NCBI GenBank assembly: GCA_016715075.1
Contig: JADKBK010000019.1
Location: 73,937 to 137,936 of the forward strand
Direction: 5' to 3'
Source: Bacteroidales bacterium
GTDB lineage: Bacteria > Bacteroidota > Bacteroidia > Bacteroidales > VadinHA17
DNA length: 64,000 bases
Below, in pieces: positions 61,516 through 64,000 of the stretch (position 1 is its first letter; every line of letters begins with the position of its first letter). Below the pieces are notes generated by a model. It made no database searches and was not told the origin of the DNA. It saw only the letters and a program-made list of their open reading frames with translations. Both the position numbers and the translations under genes were made by a program.

Positions 61516-62154
61516 TCACTTCTCATTTTCATCATAAAAATCATTCATCGTCTCCTTATTCTCCTGGATATTCCTGCTATACTTTGCCCTGGCTTTGCTC
61601 TCTTTCAGGAACATAGCTTTCATCCCGACCTCGTCCTTGCTGAAGCTCATTGTATTATTAATTGAGATTGATACAGCAAATTTTTCCACATCGTGGTCGG
61701 TGCCTATGTAGGTGAACGTCCAGTTATTATTCTTCAGTTCTTCTATAAGGGCCTTGATTGCAGGACCATTGTATTCCTTTGAAGCATTTTCCTCACCATC
61801 TGTCAGTATTGTGACAAGTACATTATGATCGGTACTGTTTCCCAGTACACTCCTAAGTTTTGTGCACGAAAATCCTATGGCGTCATACAGCGGGGTAGAG
61901 GCGGCCGGCTGATAGCGTCTGTCATCTATCATTTCAAGTTTGCCTGCAGGGTCTATAAAGTGCAGGATTTTTTGTCCGAGCCCGTTAAATGATACCAGCG
62001 AGATAAAATGTTCCTGCCCGGGGAATTCCTTTTCGATCCCTTTTACTGTCTGTACTATCTCATTAAATCCCTGGATAATAGTTGTTTTGATCGAATCCAT
62101 CGAACCGCTTTCGTCGAGGATGATCAGATTGTGTACCTGGTGTTTGTTGTTCAT
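61516..62154 (-). CDS. VWA domain protein
   Basis: A 212-residue cytoplasmic protein consisting of one von Willebrand factor A domain. The frame extends to 62322, but MNNKHQVHNLIILDESGSMD at ATG 62154 is the natural start. The MIDAS metal motif is DESGSMDS near residue 13, with STPLYDAIG (Thr) near 97 and ILTDGEENAS (Asp) near 125 completing it. No partner is seen nearby. VWA proteins of this size serve as adaptors in phage-tellurium or ATPase-linked systems. Function here unknown. Confidence 0.85.
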   Translation of the reverse strand: MNNKHQVHNLIILDESGSMDSIKTTIIQGFNEIVQTVKGIEKEFPGQEHFISLVSFNGLGQKILHFIDPAGKLEMIDDRRYQPAASTPLYDAIGFSCTKLRSVLGNSTDHNVLVTILTDGEENASKEYNGPAIKALIEELKNNNWTFTYIGTDHDVEKFAVSISINNTMSFSKDEVGMKAMFLKESKARAKYSRNIQENKETMNDFYDENEK

Positions 62155-62561
62155 GGCGTAATTATTAGTTATTTTATTTAAGAAGCAGTTGCAAAGAAAC
62201 GGCTGGAGATTGCAGTCTATCTGCAATGGAAACATATTTTTAAAATATTTTTTGAATGAAGGATTCAGCGCGCCTGAATAGAATTCTACTGGTACATGTC
62301 TCCCATTCTCCCCTTCACCCAATCACCCCTTCTTTCTCTGTGCCTCTCTGTGTCTCCTCTGTGCCCTCTGTGTAACCTTAAGAAACTGATTACCGATTAC
62401 TGAAAACTGTCTTTATCTTTGCGTGCTTTGCGCCAACCCTTGCGTGCTTTGCGGTTAATGGATTTCATCATCTCTCATTGTAAAAAAGAATTTGCCGCAT
62501 AACTGACAATAGTTACTCAACTATATTTTATTGATCTCTCTCATTTTTTATATTTACCCTC
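62155..62561. repeat. Intergenic region with CTCTGTG and TTTGCG short-period repeats
   Basis: The segment 62333-62381 carries CTCTGTG units and 62408-62460 carries TTTGCGTGCTTTGCG units, both families seen elsewhere in the window. 62155-62330 shows nothing recognisable apart from the open frame continuing upstream of the VWA start. Confidence 0.65.
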
Positions 62562-62843
62562 ATGAAACTGACATTAGTATTATTATTAACCCTGCTCGTT
62601 ATTACGGATTCCCTTCAGGCGCAAAAAACTGAACCAGCGAAAGTAGTTCCGTATGCTTATCCGTTAAAGGCAATTCCCGGACAACGTTATCTTGCTGACA
62701 GCAGAGGCAAACCGTTTTTCTGGTCAGGCGATGCTGCCTGGTCGCTGATAGCCCAGCCTAGCTTAAAGGATGCAGACCTTTACCTGGAGAACAGGAAAGG
62801 AAAAAGGATTTACTGTTATCATGGTCAGCCTAATAGAACATAA
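62562..62843 (+). CDS. DUF4038/GH140-like glycosidase, N-terminal part (frameshifted)
   Basis: ATG 62562 encodes a signal peptide (MKLTLVLLLTLLVITDSLQA) and the start of a DUF4038-type domain: LKAIPGQRYLADSRGKPFFW, SGDAAWSLIAQPSLKDADLY. An extra A in GGAAAAAGG near 62803 pushes the frame to an early stop; after it the true frame reads RKGKGFTVIMVSLIEHKFST in the next entry. Confidence 0.8.
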   Translation: MKLTLVLLLTLLVITDSLQAQKTEPAKVVPYAYPLKAIPGQRYLADSRGKPFFWSGDAAWSLIAQPSLKDADLYLENRKGKRIYCYHGQPNRT

Positions 62844-63939
62844 ATTTTCCACTAATCCTCCGGCAAATAGTTGTGGTGAATTGCCATTTACAGGAAAGTC
62901 TTTTATTTCTGCCAATGAAAAGTATTTTGCACATGCCGATTCTGTTATTGAATCTGCCAACCGGAATAATATAATTGTCCTGCTGGCACCTCTCTATTTA
63001 GGTTATGGTTGCGGAGATGAAGGGTGGTGTGCTGAGGTCAGAAATGCATCGGTGAGTGATTTATATTCGTGGGGCAGATATGTTGGTGAACGCTACAGAA
63101 AATTCAATAATATCATCTGGCTGATAGGAGGGGATACTGATCCATCTCCGGTCAGAGAGAAAGTACTTGCCATGGTGAAGGGGATAAGGGAAAAGGATAC
63201 GATCCATCTTTTCTCAGCCCATAACCAGCCTGAAACGATGGCTGTTACTACATGGCCTGCAGAACAATGGCTGACCGTTAACAATGTTTATAGCTATGAT
63301 TCTGCAGTTTATGTAAGATACAGGAATGCATACGCATACAAGCCAACCCTGCCGTTTTTTCAGATAGAATCGGCCTATGAGAACGAGCATAATTCGACAC
63401 CTCAGGAGTTGCGTTCCTATGCTTACTGGGCGATATTATCCGGTGCTATGGGGCATGTTTTTGGTAATTGTCCGGTATGGCATTTCGGAGCTGCAACAAA
63501 ATGGTGTAATACAAATGACTGGAAGAAGGAAATGAATAATTCTGGTTCTGTGAATATGGATTTTCTGCAGCGGCTGTTCCGATCGCGTTCGTGGCAGACC
63601 CTGATCCCCGATTTTGAAAACCGCATAATAATTTCAGGTTATGGGACATGGGGAACAAAGGATCATGTGTCATGTGCCCTCACATCTGATGCTAACACAT
63701 TGATTGCCTATTTACCATCGAAGCGGAGTGTTGAGGTTGACATGAGCAAAATTCATGGGCCAAAAGCACGATGCTGGTGGTATAATCCTTCGGATGGAAG
63801 ATCTACTGAGATAGGAACTTATTCAACATCGGGACAAATGACTTTTACTCCTGGTTCGGATGGAGACTGGGTGCTGGTTATAGACAATGTCATGACGAAC
63901 CTTCCTGCTCCGGGAAGTGAGGTTATGAGGAGTAAGTGA
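62770..63939 (+). CDS. DUF4038/GH140-like glycosidase, main part
   Basis: A TIM-barrel glycosidase with FTVIMVSLIEHKFSTNPPAN, IIVLLAPLYLGYGCGDEGWC, WGRYVGERYRKFNNIIWLIG, then GDTDPSP, and FQIESAYENEHN carrying a Glu in the position of the nucleophile, plus HVFGNCPVWHFG. The C-terminal ARCWWYNPSDGRSTEIGTYS and FTPGSDGDWVLVID form the collagen-binding-like domain usual in this group (apiosidase-like/GH140). The ATG at 62770 is inside the N-terminal frame; joined to the previous entry the protein would have about 458 residues. It may act on plant cell-wall side chains (inference). Confidence 0.82.
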   Translation: MQTFTWRTGKEKGFTVIMVSLIEHKFSTNPPANSCGELPFTGKSFISANEKYFAHADSVIESANRNNIIVLLAPLYLGYGCGDEGWCAEVRNASVSDLYSWGRYVGERYRKFNNIIWLIGGDTDPSPVREKVLAMVKGIREKDTIHLFSAHNQPETMAVTTWPAEQWLTVNNVYSYDSAVYVRYRNAYAYKPTLPFFQIESAYENEHNSTPQELRSYAYWAILSGAMGHVFGNCPVWHFGAATKWCNTNDWKKEMNNSGSVNMDFLQRLFRSRSWQTLIPDFENRIIISGYGTWGTKDHVSCALTSDANTLIAYLPSKRSVEVDMSKIHGPKARCWWYNPSDGRSTEIGTYSTSGQMTFTPGSDGDWVLVIDNVMTNLPAPGSEVMRSK

Positions 63940-63956
63940 ATTTGGATTTTGGGGTT

Positions 63957-64000
63957 TAACCACGGAGTTGCACGGAGTTTACACAGAGTTACACAGTTTC
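63957..64000. repeat. CACGGAGTT short-period repeat, cut by the window end
   Basis: ACCACGGAGTTGCACGGAGT and following CACAGAG units, same family as at 57439 and 61375. Confidence 0.7.

Overview
The window looks like chromosomal DNA of a member of the Bacteroidota, probably a Bacteroidales/Marinilabiliales-type environmental or gut bacterium known only from an assembly. The reasons are the family content (DUF2851, the long form of PurM, FISUMP and DUF5009 proteins, OmpA C-terminus), many Bacteroidota-type promoters with a TAnnTTTG -7 box (for example upstream of rpsO, fic, the WYL gene and hipBA), almost no Shine-Dalgarno sites, and lipoprotein signal peptides.

Layout. Bases 1-11,000 are housekeeping: OmpA tail, a ThuA-like protein, purM, prfA, pyrF, DUF2851, rpsO, pnp and a TPR lipoprotein. 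Bases 11,400-21,000 carry a TrmH-type methyltransferase, sucC, an M15-like peptidase, two CDGSH proteins, a hybrid histidine kinase, priA, a DUF6165 protein and a GT9 glycosyltransferase. Bases 21,000-30,600 are a carbohydrate block: GH92, two tandem DUF5009 membrane acyltransferases, a DUF5060 glycosidase and GH9, with no SusC/SusD pair in view. Bases 31,000-38,200 hold a Pif1-like helicase, a Fic protein with an operator-flanked promoter, an RDD protein, a tRNA-Pro(CGG) with repeats against its 3' end, and a VOC protein. Bases 38,500-49,800 contain a broken RND/MMPL exporter with its LolA-like partner, a His/Tyr-rich repeat protein, a GNAT, a C45-type hydrolase, a FISUMP lipoprotein, a sialidase and GH30. 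Bases 49,900-53,400 are an AT-rich accessory island of unknown genes with a WYL regulator behind a perfect operator palindrome. Bases 53,800-56,500 hold an Rrf2 regulator with a two-subunit heme-copper oxidase-like complex whose metal ligands are non-canonical. The rest holds a GreA-like factor, hipBA, a beta-lactamase-fold hydrolase, a VWA protein and a DUF4038 glycosidase.

The two most notable observations are these. (1) The release factor 1 gene lacks the peptide segment that carries the catalytic GGQ motif, by an apparent in-frame 63-base deletion. (2) The heme-copper oxidase-like pair at 54,303-56,529 has Asp where the CuB His belongs, Asp where the cross-linked Tyr belongs, and no CuA ligands in subunit II. 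Next to an Rrf2 regulator this suggests a non-canonical nitric oxide reductase.

Caution: about eleven otherwise intact genes are broken by one-base indels, mostly in short homopolymers (prfA, fic, the MMPL exporter twice, the C45 hydrolase, FISUMP, GH30, two small accessory genes, a CsbD-like copy, DUF4038). That density looks like residual sequencing error, so the broken genes should not be read as real pseudogenes without checking reads. Intergenic DNA is rich in palindromic and short-period repeats.
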